A stretch of 64,000 nt of DNA from Myxococcales bacterium (GTDB lineage Bacteria; Myxococcota_A; Polyangia; Palsa-1104; JAEUJZ01): assembly GCA_016794365.1 (NCBI GenBank), contig JAEUKB010000079.1:124001-188000 (forward strand). Direction: 5' to 3'. The position numbers and the translations under genes are program-made. Below, piece by piece: positions 37,386 to 46,189 of this stretch. The first letter of the stretch is position 1; each line of letters opens with the position of its first letter. A model generated the notes under the pieces. It was not told the DNA's origin. It searched no databases and saw only the letters and a program-made list of their open reading frames with translations.

Positions 37386-38276
37386 ATGCGCATGATCGAA
37401 GAACATCAGTCAGCGCTCGCGCTCGGAACGAGTGACTACTATCGCGACGTCGAGCTGTACGATCACGACTTTCAAAGCCGACGCCACGACATCGCTTGGT
37501 ATCGACAGCTCGCGGCGGACATGGCGTCCGTCTATGAAAAGAGCCCACTTCGCGATCAGCCGCTTATCGAGCTGGGCTGTGGCTCGGGACGACTGCTCGT
37601 GCCGCTGTGTCGAGACAAGCATCGCGTCATCGGTGTCGATCTGTCGAAAGAGATGCTGATTCGCTGTCAGCAGCGCCTTTCCCACGTCGGAACCAAGGTC
37701 AGCGAGCGCGCGCAGCTGGTCCGCGCCGACTTCCGACAGCTTCCTCTCGATGTTCCGCCGAGTGAGCGCTTTCGTTTGATTCTCTGTCCTTTTGGCGGAA
37801 TGCAGCACCTGTACACCCGAGGCGATCTCGAGCGCTTTCTTTCTGAAGTGCGACGCTTGCTGCATCCCGACGGACTGTTCGCGTTTGATGTCGTGAATCC
37901 CGATCCGCAGTGGCTGGCGAAGAGCGGCGACAAGCGCTGGTCCAAGACCCGCTTCAAGCACCCTGTCACCGGCGAGCCCTTCATCTACAGCACCAGCCAC
38001 GACTACGATCCAGAGAGCCAAGTGCTGTTCATTCGTCTCTTTTATGAGCCCGATCTGGCGCGCTCTCGGAAGCTCGAGCGCGATCGTGCAGCCCAAAATC
38101 AGCCTTCGAGCCCGCCTCGAACCATCCAACTGACCCAGCGACAGCTCTATCCAGCCGAATTAGAAGCCCTTTTGCACTACAACGGCTTCACGCTGTGGCA
38201 TCGCTCAGGAGGCTTCGACGGACAGCCATTAAGCCCCGTCAGCGCAGAGCAGGTGATCTGCGCTCGCGTGCGCTGA
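37386..38276 (+). CDS. SAM-dependent methyltransferase (class I)
   Basis: A 296-residue Rossmann-fold methyltransferase: motif I LIELGCGSGRLLVPL (about 61-75), then VIGVDLSKEMLIRC and motif IV RLILCPFGGMQHL, and post-I FDVVNPDP. The C-terminal part has the extra beta region common to small-molecule methyltransferases. The substrate is not known. The first ATGs (37386, 37392) sit in the palindrome ATGCGCAT, which also contains a possible ruvX start, so the real start may be a little downstream. Confidence 0.85.
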   Translation: MRMIEEHQSALALGTSDYYRDVELYDHDFQSRRHDIAWYRQLAADMASVYEKSPLRDQPLIELGCGSGRLLVPLCRDKHRVIGVDLSKEMLIRCQQRLSHVGTKVSERAQLVRADFRQLPLDVPPSERFRLILCPFGGMQHLYTRGDLERFLSEVRRLLHPDGLFAFDVVNPDPQWLAKSGDKRWSKTRFKHPVTGEPFIYSTSHDYDPESQVLFIRLFYEPDLARSRKLERDRAAQNQPSSPPRTIQLTQRQLYPAELEALLHYNGFTLWHRSGGFDGQPLSPVSAEQVICARVR

Positions 38277-38418
38277 AGAAAAACCCGTCTGAATCGCCGA
38301 AAATCGCCGAATTTAGCCATTCCGACGGGAATACGGTTATCTCCGACGATAATTGACTTTCCCCCGAAGAGCAGCCAGTTGCGGCCGACGAAAAAAAGTG
38401 ATCCTTTCCGCACAAAAC

Positions 38419-38457
38419 GAATTGACAGCCTCGTCGAGCCTCAAATAGTGTCAATTC
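38419..38457 (+). promoter_or_regulatory. Promoter embedded in a 9-base inverted repeat
   Basis: TTGACA (38422-38427) and TAGTGT (38446-38451) are spaced by 18 bases and lie within perfect inverted repeats GAATTGACA (38419-38427) and TGTCAATTC (38449-38457). Transcription would start near 38458, about 33 bases before the ATG of the histone-like gene. A dimeric regulator covering both hexamers is plausible. Confidence 0.55.
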
Positions 38458-38490
38458 AAACCCAACCCCTCTGAGAGATGGAGGAAAGTA

Positions 38491-38904
38491 ATGGCCGAGA
38501 AAGTTGCGAAGCTAAACATCAAGCGTGAGAACGGTTACCTGTACTTCCTTCGGGGCACCGAAGTGTGGAAGACCCCGATGAAGCGTGCGGGTCAGGCCTC
38601 GCCAGCTGGCAAGGCTGAGAAGGTCGCCAACGGCAGCTTCAACCGTGAGGAAGGCTACCTGTACTTCCTCGACTCGCACGGTGATGTTTCGCGTGCGAAG
38701 CGTGCAGTGGGTGGTCAGAAGCGCAAGAAGACCAAGGCTGACGCCAAGAAGCCGGCTGCCAAGAAGGCCGCTCCGGCTGCCAAGAAGGCTGCTCCGGCTG
38801 CCAAGAAGGCTGCTCCGGCTGCGCCTGCCAAGAAGGCTCCGGCTGCGCCTGCCAAGAAGGCTCCGGCTGCGCCCGCCAAGAAGGCGCCCGCCAAGAAGAA
38901 GTAA
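38491..38904 (+). CDS. Lys/Ala-rich histone-like protein with duplicated GYLYFL module
   Basis: A 137-residue basic protein. Residues 1-70 contain two copies of a module: EKVAKLNIKRENGYLYFLRG and EKVANGSFNREEGYLYFLDS, each followed by a Lys/Arg turn. Residues 75-137 are an H1-like tail of repeated AAPAAKKA and APAKKAP units. The tail would bind DNA or RNA by charge; the GYLYFL module is an unnamed fold seen as short proteins in related bacteria. The gene has a strong ribosome site (GGAGGAAAG), a promoter in an inverted repeat and a terminator, so it is a highly expressed single-gene unit. Confidence 0.8.
   Translation: MAEKVAKLNIKRENGYLYFLRGTEVWKTPMKRAGQASPAGKAEKVANGSFNREEGYLYFLDSHGDVSRAKRAVGGQKRKKTKADAKKPAAKKAAPAAKKAAPAAKKAAPAAPAKKAPAAPAKKAPAAPAKKAPAKKK
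38755..38900 (+). repeat. Tandem repeats coding the H1-like Lys/Ala tail
   Basis: Units of 21-24 bases around GCTGCCAAGAAGGCTGC recur tandemly, then shift to units containing CCTGCCAAGAAGGC. They encode AAKKAAP and PAKKAPA repeats; the near-identical DNA implies recent expansion. Confidence 0.85.
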
Positions 38905-38930
38905 CTCGTCCAAACAAAGTAGTTCCTAAA

Positions 38931-38963
38931 GGGTCGGCTGCCATCGTGCAGTCGGCCCTTTTT
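38931..38963 (+). terminator. Rho-independent terminator
   Basis: Stem 38931-38941 with 38948-38958 (GGGTCGGCTGC against GCAGTCGGCCC, with G-T wobble pairs), a 6-base loop, then TTTTT to 38963. It lies 27 bases after the stop of the histone-like gene. Confidence 0.85.
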
Positions 38964-39009
38964 GTTTTTGGCGAGCTTGCGCTGCGCTTGCGACGTCGCA
39001 GAACCGAAG

Positions 39010-39402
39010 CTACGCAGGCGACTTGGGGATCACTTTTCCCGTCGTGGCATTTGACAGGTTGCGGTTTGGCGCAGCATCCACGCGTGAGCTGGCTTGCTTC
39101 GCGCTGCGCGGCATGGGCTCTCCGACGAAGCCAGGATCGCCTTCATACGCCGCTTCGCCAATCACCAGCGAGTTCAAAAACACCTCGCCACCCAGCTGGG
39201 CAATCTGGTTGCGCGTCTTGACTCGACCGCGCAGGCCCAGCGTGTCACCACCGTCAGACACAGCTCGCTCGACGTAAAACGCTTCGGTCAGACGGAACAT
39301 GCGACCAAGCTCGGGCAGCGTCATCTGGTTGCCTTCGATTTGGATGCGACCTTCCTCTGTCCACTGCTGCACACGCTTCTGGGAAACAAAGATCCGAGGC
39401 AC
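39010..39402 (-). CDS. Conserved small protein of unknown function
   Basis: A 130-residue soluble protein starting MPRIFVSQKRVQQW from a GTG at 39402 with the ribosome site CTAGGAG. It has a hydrophilic N-terminal part (TEEGRIQIEGNQMTLPELGRMF) and a middle region with GLRGRVKTRNQIAQLGGEV; the C terminus is Ala/Ser/Asn-rich and likely disordered. It reads like a conserved Myxococcota protein but I cannot assign a domain. It follows the YfhO-family gene by 24 bases on the same strand and is probably co-transcribed with it. Confidence 0.75.
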   Translation of the reverse strand: MPRIFVSQKRVQQWTEEGRIQIEGNQMTLPELGRMFRLTEAFYVERAVSDGGDTLGLRGRVKTRNQIAQLGGEVFLNSLVIGEAAYEGDPGFVGEPMPRSAKQASSRVDAAPNRNLSNATTGKVIPKSPA

Positions 39403-39426
39403 GACGACTCCTAGCAGTATTGGCGA

Positions 39427-41967
39427 TTATACATGAACCGTCTCGCGATCTTTGCGCACGCCGAAGTAGAGCAGCCCAAGCCAGCCGAGCAGCCCCAGCA
39501 GCGACAGCAAAGCGCCCACACGAAGCCCACGATCGCGATAGTGCAGCTCTATCCGATGCGATCCAGGCGACAGCGCCACACCGCGTAGCGCCAAGTTGAC
39601 CGGATACAGCGGCTGCTCTTGGCCATCGACGCGCACGAACCAGTCGGGATGATAGGCATCAGCAAGCACCAGCACACCCGGAGCCAGCGCCTCGGCGGAC
39701 AGCTCGATGTGATGACGCTGATACTCGACGATCTGGGCAGCCGAGTGCGCGCGTCCCTGATTTTCAACCGTCGGAGCCTGCGTACTCGCTGACGACTTGC
39801 TGGGCTGTCCGAGGATGATCTCTCGGTGCGGATCAAAGTCAGGCCGTGCAACGAGTGAAGCCTCGTCAGCCTGCGTCTTCGCCAGCTTCGCTTGATACGC
39901 CACAAACGCGCGCGGCATCACCTGGGTATTTTCAAACACCGCAAGCTGCGCATCCCAGTACGCCTCGAAGCGAGCGCTCGGCTTCGATCCTAGCTCGGGA
40001 CGGAAGCGCTGCACCCAGCGCGGTCCCGGCGAAGTCGTGCCAATCAGATAGCGCACATTCAGCATATCGACGAGCGGAGAGTCGAGCCGCCACAGCATCG
40101 CCGCCGCCAGGTCTTCTTTCAGTCGCTGATGCGGATACACCGTGCCGTGGTTGAGAATGTAGAGCAGGTGCGAATAGCGCCAGAGCTGAATCGAACCATA
40201 GCCGCTCGCGCTGGGCCGACCGATGGTTTCTCCGACGGCAAGCAAGCGAAACGGACCGCGCGGATCCGACACGAAGCGATCGTACAGCGGCGGCGAGTTT
40301 GGCAGCTTTACCGACGGACTCTGCTGTTCGAGCAGCCAGTTTACCGACGCAAAGCGCTCGGTTCCGTAGGCATAGTCCACCGGCTGCGGATGCAAGTAGC
40401 CTCGGTCGATCGGAAGCTGATCGGCGATCGTCAAAAGCGACAGCAGCACGAGCGGAATCGCGCCGGTCAGTCGTCCGAACAGCCGCAGCAAAAGCAGCGC
40501 ACAGACGAGCGTCACCGGCACCGTCGCATGGGCTTTGGCCTGAAGGGCAAGCTGCTTCGCCAGCGGAGCCACCGTCGCCAGCTTCACAAGCTGTCCGCGA
40601 TACAGCCAGCCACCGACGATCACCAGCAGCGCAACAAGCCCACCGAGGAGAAGCCGTCGCAGCGTCTGTTTGCGTGGACCCGAGAGCAGCAGCTCGGCAC
40701 CGAAGCTGCCCAAGATCGGCACCGTGATCACCAAAATCGACAGCGAGCGCGACGGACAGCGCAGCGCAGCGTAGAGCGGAAAGTAACGAAACAGCAGCTT
40801 ATGCAGCGGTCCACCGTCGCCCAGTGCAATCAGCAGCGACGCGATCGAAAGCAAAAGCAGCAGCGGTCGTTCCAAGCCAACCAAGCGATCGGACGCACGC
40901 TCAGGCTCGCTCGACGGAGAATCATGGCCGACTTTCCATCGCCACACGCCCAGCAGCGCGCCCGGAACAGCCAGCAGCAGCGACGCGACACCTTGGTAAT
41001 AGCCCGCGATCTCCCAGTGATTCCACTTGCCGACCCACGGCTCACCGCGCCACTCGCCGCGACCGAACAGATCGGGCATCACCAGCGTCTGCCAGTACTT
41101 CCAAACCGGCCACGCGTACGTCGAAGCAAAGTCGTAGTCGGTTCCGAGCGCTCGTCCCGTCAGCGGCATCTGCATCAGCGTCGGAAAGAGCGCAATCGCT
41201 CCGAACAGCGCACCGACGATCGCCGCCAGAGCCAAAGAGCCCGTCTGCATCAGCAGGTAACGAAGCCGATCTCTCGACGGTTTTTGCCAGGCAAACGTCA
41301 GCAGCCGTCCGACGGCATAGACGATCACGGGAAACAGCAAAAAATGTAGCAGCGAGTGCGCTCCCGCCAGCAGCAGCAGCCCCGAGCACAGCGCCGCAGC
41401 AGCCAGGCTCTTGCGCTGGTTCGTCTGAAGAAAGTGCTCGATCGACCACAGCAGCCACGGCAGCCACGCCACCGCCTGCACGAAGATGATGTGACGAATG
41501 CGCACCACCTGAAACGACGACAGGGCAAACGCGAGCGCACCAAACAGCGCCGCAGACCAGGAAATCCGTCGTCGCAACAGCCACAGCATCCCGAGCCCGC
41601 CGATCCACATGTGCAGCGCCGCCGATAGACCAAGACCGGCAGGCACTCCAGCGGCCATTCCCGAGGCTGGCTCTCCGCTACGCTGACCCAGATAAAACAG
41701 CACGTTGGGCGGATAAAAGTAGCCGTAGTACGGATCTGCCAGCAGCGGCCAGCCCGACATCGTTGTCGGTTCCCACGACGGGAGAGTACCCTCGGACAGC
41801 GCGCGCCGAAACGCCACCCGCGCCGGATAGTAGTTATCCGCCGCGTCGTCCATGTGATAGATCGCGCCGCCGAAAAGAACCTCGCGATGCAGGACACAGG
41901 TGCAGATCGTCAACATCAGCACCGAAAACAGCAGGGTAGAAATCGCAGAAGGCCGCCGAGTGCTCAT
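39427..41967 (-). CDS. YfhO-family multi-pass membrane protein
   Basis: About 846 residues: a dozen or so membrane helices with a conserved N-terminal pattern typical of YfhO (PF09586): FGGAIYHMDDAADNYYPAR, then LPSWEPTTMSGWPLLADPY, LLPWLLWSIEH-type and LRYLLMQTG stretches. The C-terminal 250 residues are soluble and extracytoplasmic, ending in a short tail after a final helix. In Gram-positive bacteria YfhO is linked to glycosylation of wall polymers; in Gram-negative bacteria the substrate is not known. The in-frame upstream ATG-like starts would overlap greA; 41967 is the start with a normal N-terminal helix. Confidence 0.88.
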   Translation of the reverse strand: MSTRRPSAISTLLFSVLMLTICTCVLHREVLFGGAIYHMDDAADNYYPARVAFRRALSEGTLPSWEPTTMSGWPLLADPYYGYFYPPNVLFYLGQRSGEPASGMAAGVPAGLGLSAALHMWIGGLGMLWLLRRRISWSAALFGALAFALSSFQVVRIRHIIFVQAVAWLPWLLWSIEHFLQTNQRKSLAAAALCSGLLLLAGAHSLLHFLLFPVIVYAVGRLLTFAWQKPSRDRLRYLLMQTGSLALAAIVGALFGAIALFPTLMQMPLTGRALGTDYDFASTYAWPVWKYWQTLVMPDLFGRGEWRGEPWVGKWNHWEIAGYYQGVASLLLAVPGALLGVWRWKVGHDSPSSEPERASDRLVGLERPLLLLLSIASLLIALGDGGPLHKLLFRYFPLYAALRCPSRSLSILVITVPILGSFGAELLLSGPRKQTLRRLLLGGLVALLVIVGGWLYRGQLVKLATVAPLAKQLALQAKAHATVPVTLVCALLLLRLFGRLTGAIPLVLLSLLTIADQLPIDRGYLHPQPVDYAYGTERFASVNWLLEQQSPSVKLPNSPPLYDRFVSDPRGPFRLLAVGETIGRPSASGYGSIQLWRYSHLLYILNHGTVYPHQRLKEDLAAAMLWRLDSPLVDMLNVRYLIGTTSPGPRWVQRFRPELGSKPSARFEAYWDAQLAVFENTQVMPRAFVAYQAKLAKTQADEASLVARPDFDPHREIILGQPSKSSASTQAPTVENQGRAHSAAQIVEYQRHHIELSAEALAPGVLVLADAYHPDWFVRVDGQEQPLYPVNLALRGVALSPGSHRIELHYRDRGLRVGALLSLLGLLGWLGLLYFGVRKDRETVHV

Positions 41968-42051
41968 AAGCGGTCGGCATCTTAAGCGACATTTGGGACG
42001 GTTTTTTGCCGCTTGCATCACTTGCACGGTCGCATGCATGCTCTGTCCCGC

Positions 42052-42537
42052 ATGGCTGACAAGTACCCAATGACCAAGAAGGGTCTTACGACGCTGAAGG
42101 ACGAGCTCAAGCACCGCAAAGAGGTCGAGCGCTTCAAGATCGTAAGAGCCATCGAAGAAGCCCGCGCGCACGGCGATCTATCGGAAAATGCCGAATACAG
42201 CGCCGCCAAAGAAGCCCAGTCGCACAACGAAGGCCGCATCAGCAAGCTGGAAGAGCTGATCGCTCTCGCTGATGTCATCGATCCCACGACGCTGTCCGGC
42301 AACAAAGTGGTGTTCGGTGCGACCGTCACCGTCGAAGACACCGACTCGGGAGAGCGCCAGACCTTCGCCATCGTCGGTGAGCACGAAGGTGACATCAAGT
42401 CCGGCAAGATGAGCCTGACGTCCCCTCTGGCCCGCGCCATGATTGGCCACCGCGTCGGAGAAACCGTCCAAGTCAAGACGCCACGCGGCAACCGCGAATA
42501 CGAGATCGTGACCGTGAAGTTCCTCGCCATCGAGTAG
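42052..42537 (+). CDS. greA: Transcription elongation factor GreA
   Basis: A 161-residue GreA: N-terminal coiled coil (YPMTKKGLTTLKDELKHRKE, then ARAHGDLSENAEYSAAKEAQ) and C-terminal FKBP-like domain with VVFGATVTVEDTDSGE and LARAMIGHRVGETVQVKTP. The Asp and Glu at the tip (GDLSENAEY) insert into the RNA polymerase secondary channel and stimulate cleavage of backtracked RNA. The ATG at 42052 is chosen over the upstream TTG. It diverges from the YfhO-family gene. Confidence 0.95.
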   Translation: MADKYPMTKKGLTTLKDELKHRKEVERFKIVRAIEEARAHGDLSENAEYSAAKEAQSHNEGRISKLEELIALADVIDPTTLSGNKVVFGATVTVEDTDSGERQTFAIVGEHEGDIKSGKMSLTSPLARAMIGHRVGETVQVKTPRGNREYEIVTVKFLAIE

Positions 42538-42551
42538 CCTCCACCAACCGA

Positions 42552-42698
42552 ATGAAGCCCGAAGACGCTCCGCTGCCTGCTCGAACCGTCGCGCTCGTTA
42601 CCGACGTGGGAATCGGGCTGGGCATCGCACTGCTCATCGTGACGCTGCTGCTGTTTGCGGGCGCAGAAGATCAAGGCTTCATTTACGTTGACTTTTGA
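42552..42698 (+). CDS. Very small membrane protein
   Basis: A 48-codon frame starting 14 bases after greA. It has one strongly hydrophobic helix (VGIGLGIALLIVTLLLFAG) flanked by an acidic/Pro N terminus and an aromatic C terminus (FIYVDF). No ribosome site is clear, but the start follows greA closely enough for translational coupling. It could be a genuine microprotein or chance; no family recognised. Confidence 0.45.
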   Translation: MKPEDAPLPARTVALVTDVGIGLGIALLIVTLLLFAGAEDQGFIYVDF

Positions 42699-42755
42699 GC
42701 GACTTTTGGCACAAAAACGTCCTTCATTCTCGACGAGAACCAGTTAGGAGAGTCC

Positions 42756-43925
42756 ATGTCTAGCTTCATCTTTACCTCGGAATCGGTGACCGAGGGACAT
42801 CCCGACAAGCTGTGCGATCAGGTTTCAGATGCAGTGCTCGACGCTGCGCTGGCGCAAGACCGAACTTCGCGCGTCGCTTGTGAGACGCTGACCAAGACCG
42901 GCTTTGTGCTACTCGCGGGTGAGATCACCACCAAAGCGGTCCTCGACTTTCCGACGATCGTCCGCAACACCGTCAAGGAGATCGGCTACTCCGACTCCAG
43001 CATGGGCTTTGACTACAAGACCTGCGGCGTCATGGTTGCCGTCGAGCAGCAGTCACCCGACATTGCGCTCGGCGTCGATGGTCACGGCGTCTACAATCCC
43101 GAAGAGCAAGGCGCTGGCGACCAAGGCATGATGTTTGGCTTCGCCTGCGACGACACCGAAGAGCTGATGCCGATGCCGATCTCGCTGTCGCACCGGCTGT
43201 CGCGTCGCCTGGCTGCGGTCCGTAAAAATGGCACCCTGCCCTTCCTGCGTCCCGACGGAAAATCGCAGGTTTCGGTGCGCTACGAACACAATCGACCCAT
43301 CGCTGTCGAGACGGTGGTTGTATCGAGCCAGCACGCACCGGATGTCGATCACAAGACGCTGACCGACGCGATCATCGAAGAGGTGGTTCGCAAAGAAATC
43401 CCGTCGCACCTGTTCGACAAAAACACGCGCTTTCTGATCAACCCGACGGGACGCTTCGTCGTCGGTGGTCCGATGGGTGACTCGGGTCTGACGGGTCGCA
43501 AGATCATCGTGGACACCTACGGCGGCTGGGGACGACACGGCGGCGGCGCGTTTTCGGGCAAAGATCCGAGCAAGGTCGATCGCTCGGCTTGTTACTACGC
43601 GCGCTACATCGCCAAAAACATCGTCGCTGCGGGTCTGGCCAGCCGCTGCGAAGTCCAGATCGCCTACGCAATCGGCGTTGCGGCTCCGGTCAGCATCCAC
43701 GTCACGACCTTTGGCACCGGCAAGGTCTCTGACGAGTCGCTCGAAAAGCTGATCCGCGCTCACTTCGACTGCCGTCCGGCGGCGCTCATCCGCGAGCTGG
43801 ATCTGCTGCGCCCGATCTATCAGCCGACCGCTGCCTACGGTCACTTTGGCCGCAGCGAGTCCACGTTCTCGTGGGAAAAGACCGACAAGGCTGCTGCGCT
43901 CAAGGAAGCGGCGAAGTCGCTCTAG
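42756..43925 (+). CDS. metK: S-adenosylmethionine synthetase
   Basis: A 389-residue enzyme making SAM from methionine and ATP in the cytoplasm. N-terminal [23 protein letters not shown]-binding [11 protein letters not shown]-loop-like [20 protein letters not shown] and C-terminal AYGHFG are all canonical, and the length fits the family. The ribosome site AGGAGAG precedes the ATG. No SAM riboswitch fits in the 57 bases upstream. SAM would feed the methyltransferase at 37386 and general metabolism. Confidence 0.97.
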   Translation: MSSFIFTSESVTEGHPDKLCDQVSDAVLDAALAQDRTSRVACETLTKTGFVLLAGEITTKAVLDFPTIVRNTVKEIGYSDSSMGFDYKTCGVMVAVEQQSPDIALGVDGHGVYNPEEQGAGDQGMMFGFACDDTEELMPMPISLSHRLSRRLAAVRKNGTLPFLRPDGKSQVSVRYEHNRPIAVETVVVSSQHAPDVDHKTLTDAIIEEVVRKEIPSHLFDKNTRFLINPTGRFVVGGPMGDSGLTGRKIIVDTYGGWGRHGGGAFSGKDPSKVDRSACYYARYIAKNIVAAGLASRCEVQIAYAIGVAAPVSIHVTTFGTGKVSDESLEKLIRAHFDCRPAALIRELDLLRPIYQPTAAYGHFGRSESTFSWEKTDKAAALKEAAKSL

Positions 43926-43933
43926 CCTGCCTC

Positions 43934-43957
43934 GCTCCGTCGGAGTTCAGACGGAGC
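43934..43957 (+). other. Stem-loop after metK
   Basis: Perfect 8-base stem GCTCCGTC (43934-43941) with GACGGAGC (43950-43957). It lacks a T run, so it is a possible Rho-dependent or processing site rather than a clear terminator. Confidence 0.5.
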
Positions 43958-43989
43958 AGTATCCGTTCATCCTCACCGCTGCGTCGCTG

Positions 43990-44697
43990 TCACTTCGGTA
44001 CAATTCCCCGTAGCTGTACGTCCATCAGCTCTCGAAAGCTGGGATCTTTTTCCGTCGGCAGCGGCATCATTCCCGACGCCCAGCCGAGCAGCCTCATAAA
44101 GTAACACGCAAACAAGCTGCTCGCTGCCGTCTGAAGAGGCAGATCTGCACGCACCTCACCGCGCACTTGTCCGTCGCGCAGCAGCGCTGACAGCCGTGAC
44201 ATAAACGCAAAAGTGAGCGCGTTCACTCGATCCGCGTTCGTGCCGCGCGCGCCCGGCAGCGAGCTGATAAACGTCATCGCCAGCGTCGGAGACTGCTCGG
44301 CATACATTCGATACAGCACGCAGAACAGGTGAATGAGCTGATCACCGAGCGGCAGCTTCGTCGGCAGCGTCGCAAACGCGCGATCGGTCGCGTCGGCCAA
44401 GCGATCGTGCATCACCAAAAACAGCAGATCGACCTTGTCAGCGGCGTACAGAAACAGCGTGCCACTGGCCACTCCCGCGTGCGTCGCCACCTGTCGCGTC
44501 GTTGTTCGCTCAAAGCCCTGGGACAGAAACAGCTCAAAGGCCGCTTGGCGAATGCGATCGCGCTTTTCCAGCTTGTTGCGCTCTCGACGGCTGCGCTCTT
44601 CCTGATCCACTTCGTCCAGTCCGTTTGGAGGCGCAGCGCGACGCTTGGTTCGTCCCGGCTGCGAGCGAGTGCTGGCTGTTTTTTTGCTTGTGGTCAT
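43990..44697 (-). CDS. TetR/AcrR-family transcriptional regulator
   Basis: A 235-residue repressor. After a Lys/Arg/Glu-rich N terminus of about 45 residues it has the TetR helix-turn-helix: RDRIRQAAFELFLSQGFERT, then TTRQVATHAGVASGTLFLYA. The rest is a helical ligand and dimer domain. It diverges from the COQ4-like gene; the operator at 44770 is the likely site. The ligand may be lipid or a redox-active compound, by analogy with its neighbour, but that is inference. Confidence 0.9.
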   Translation of the reverse strand: MTTSKKTASTRSQPGRTKRRAAPPNGLDEVDQEERSRRERNKLEKRDRIRQAAFELFLSQGFERTTTRQVATHAGVASGTLFLYAADKVDLLFLVMHDRLADATDRAFATLPTKLPLGDQLIHLFCVLYRMYAEQSPTLAMTFISSLPGARGTNADRVNALTFAFMSRLSALLRDGQVRGEVRADLPLQTAASSLFACYFMRLLGWASGMMPLPTEKDPSFRELMDVQLRGIVPK

Positions 44698-44769
44698 TTT
44701 CTATTCCGCAGCGCTGGCTGCCAGTCTGAAGCTGTAGCGACTGATTTGACAGGACGCAAGCTTTGCAGT

Positions 44770-44793
44770 AAAAAATGACCATGCTCATTTTTT
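44770..44793. promoter_or_regulatory. TetR-type operator
   Basis: Perfect inverted repeat: AAAAAATGA (44770-44778) and TCATTTTTT (44785-44793) with a 6-base centre. It sits in the 120-base space between the divergent TetR and COQ4-like genes, 24 bases before the latter's ATG, a position expected to block both promoters. Confidence 0.75.
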
Positions 44794-44817
44794 GAGCCAG
44801 TGCGGAGGATGTAAGCC

Positions 44818-45438
44818 ATGACCATTGTGTACTACGACCCAGCGCTGACGATGCGCGAGGCTCGCGCTCAGTATTTCGCGGTGAACCAGTTTGGTCCCGA
44901 CGGTGGTTACAGTGATCCGTGGGTCAACTTCAAGCTCGGTCCGGTGCCGCTGCCATTTCCCAACAGTGCGTCGCGGGTACGAGCGCTGCGCTTTCACGAC
45001 ATGCATCACATCCTGACCGGCTACGACACAAACTTCGTCGGAGAGATCGAGATTGCCGCGTGGGAGTTGGCCGCAGGCTGTCACAACGAGCCGTTCGCAT
45101 GGTTTATCAACCTGGCGGGCATCGGTGCGTTTTTGTCGTCGCCCAAGCGAGTCTTTCGTGCGTTTGTGCGTGGTCTGCGCAGCCAGTCGCTGTACGGACA
45201 AGATGCCGATTCGCTGCTGTCGATGAAGGTTCACGAAGTGCGCGCCAAGCTGGCCGTGCCGCCAAGTGATCTCCCGGCGGCAACAAAAAGTGAGTGTGCT
45301 CAGTTTGTGATCGCAGTCAGCGCTGGCACCGTGGTCGGTCTGCTTGCGTTCTTGGTGTTTGTGCCACTTACGCCGATCGGGATCGTGGTGCTGAACCTGC
45401 GTCGTCGAGCCGCCGAAAAAGCAGCGCTCGCTACCTAG
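44818..45438 (+). CDS. COQ4-like protein with intact zinc motif and C-terminal membrane helix
   Basis: A 206-residue protein. HDMHHILTGYDTNFVGE carries the COQ4 signature HDxxHx11E: His60, Asp61, His64 and Glu76. In yeast COQ4 organises and acts in ubiquinone biosynthesis and binds zinc; bacterial homologues with the same motif are largely uncharacterised. A Trp-rich region before and an Ala-rich helical region after match the family. The C terminus ends in one strong membrane helix (VGLLAFLVFVPLTPIGIVV) that yeast COQ4 lacks. Ribosome site GGAGG. It is under the divergent TetR gene. Confidence 0.82.
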   Translation: MTIVYYDPALTMREARAQYFAVNQFGPDGGYSDPWVNFKLGPVPLPFPNSASRVRALRFHDMHHILTGYDTNFVGEIEIAAWELAAGCHNEPFAWFINLAGIGAFLSSPKRVFRAFVRGLRSQSLYGQDADSLLSMKVHEVRAKLAVPPSDLPAATKSECAQFVIAVSAGTVVGLLAFLVFVPLTPIGIVVLNLRRRAAEKAALAT

Positions 45439-45552
45439 CCATGTGTCCGTCGGAATCGAGGCCCCGACAAGGCCCGAAACTTTTGCTAGAGTGCCTGCCT
45501 CGCGGCGCACAGACCAAAGCCGCACGACTTTCGCAAAGAGGCAGATCGACCC

Positions 45553-46176
45553 ATGGCGCGCATTGTCACGCATGCAGAAGTAGCCCAAGTTCCCGACGGT
45601 GGAGAGCTAATCATTGAGCCCGGCGCAGAGCTGACGCCGCTGGCCAAAGAGCGCGCGACGGCGCGACGGATTCGGGTGGCGGTGGGCTCGCCCAGCGTCG
45701 GTGAAGACACCCTTCAGGTCGCGGCGCGCGTCGCAGAACAGATCCTGGTTCGGCTGGGCAAAACCGATGAGTCGGTGGTTGAAAAGGTCGCGAGCGAAGT
45801 GATGGCTGCTCTCGGCGGTGTGACGGCGGTCGAGTCAGCCCCAGGGCTGCCACCGAGTGCGGACTACTGCTCGACGTACCTGGAATCTGAGCGGAGCCGT
45901 GCGCGTCGCAAAGTGGTGATCACAGCGACGGGACAAAATCAAAAAGGCGTGGTGGCGAAGCTGACCGCGATCTTGGCGGATCTGGGCTGCGACATTCTCG
46001 ATATCTCGCAGACGCTCGTCGGAGACTATTTCACGATGCTGGTCATCGTCGATATGGCAGAAATGCAGGCCGATTTTGCGCAGCTCAAGTCGTCGCTCCA
46101 GCAAGCGGCGGCGTCGATGGGCTTTCACGTCATGCTGATGCACGAAGACCTCGTGCGATCGCTCCACCGCGTCTGA
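45553..46176 (+). CDS. ACT-domain protein with EutT-like N-terminal extension
   Basis: A 207-residue protein. Residues about 119-207 form an ACT domain ([20 protein letters not shown], then [19 protein letters not shown]), like the stand-alone UPF0237 ACT proteins. The first 50 residues ([19 protein letters not shown], then RRIRVAV) look like the start of EutT/PduO-type or EutQ-like proteins, and a helical linker joins them. UPF0237 ACT proteins usually sit next to UPF0210, as here (13 bases to the next gene). The role is unknown; a ligand-sensing regulator of the UPF0210 protein is a reasonable inference. Confidence 0.82.
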   Translation: MARIVTHAEVAQVPDGGELIIEPGAELTPLAKERATARRIRVAVGSPSVGEDTLQVAARVAEQILVRLGKTDESVVEKVASEVMAALGGVTAVESAPGLPPSADYCSTYLESERSRARRKVVITATGQNQKGVVAKLTAILADLGCDILDISQTLVGDYFTMLVIVDMAEMQADFAQLKSSLQQAAASMGFHVMLMHEDLVRSLHRV

Positions 46177-46189
46177 CGGGAGAATCGAC

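Noticed and set aside
38755-38900. CRISPR-like direct repeats
   Set aside because: They are in-frame codon repeats of a Lys/Ala tail with no spacers.
42699-42755. SAM riboswitch before metK
   Set aside because: Only 57 bases are available, with no SAM-I, SAM-II or SAM-IV-like helices by eye.
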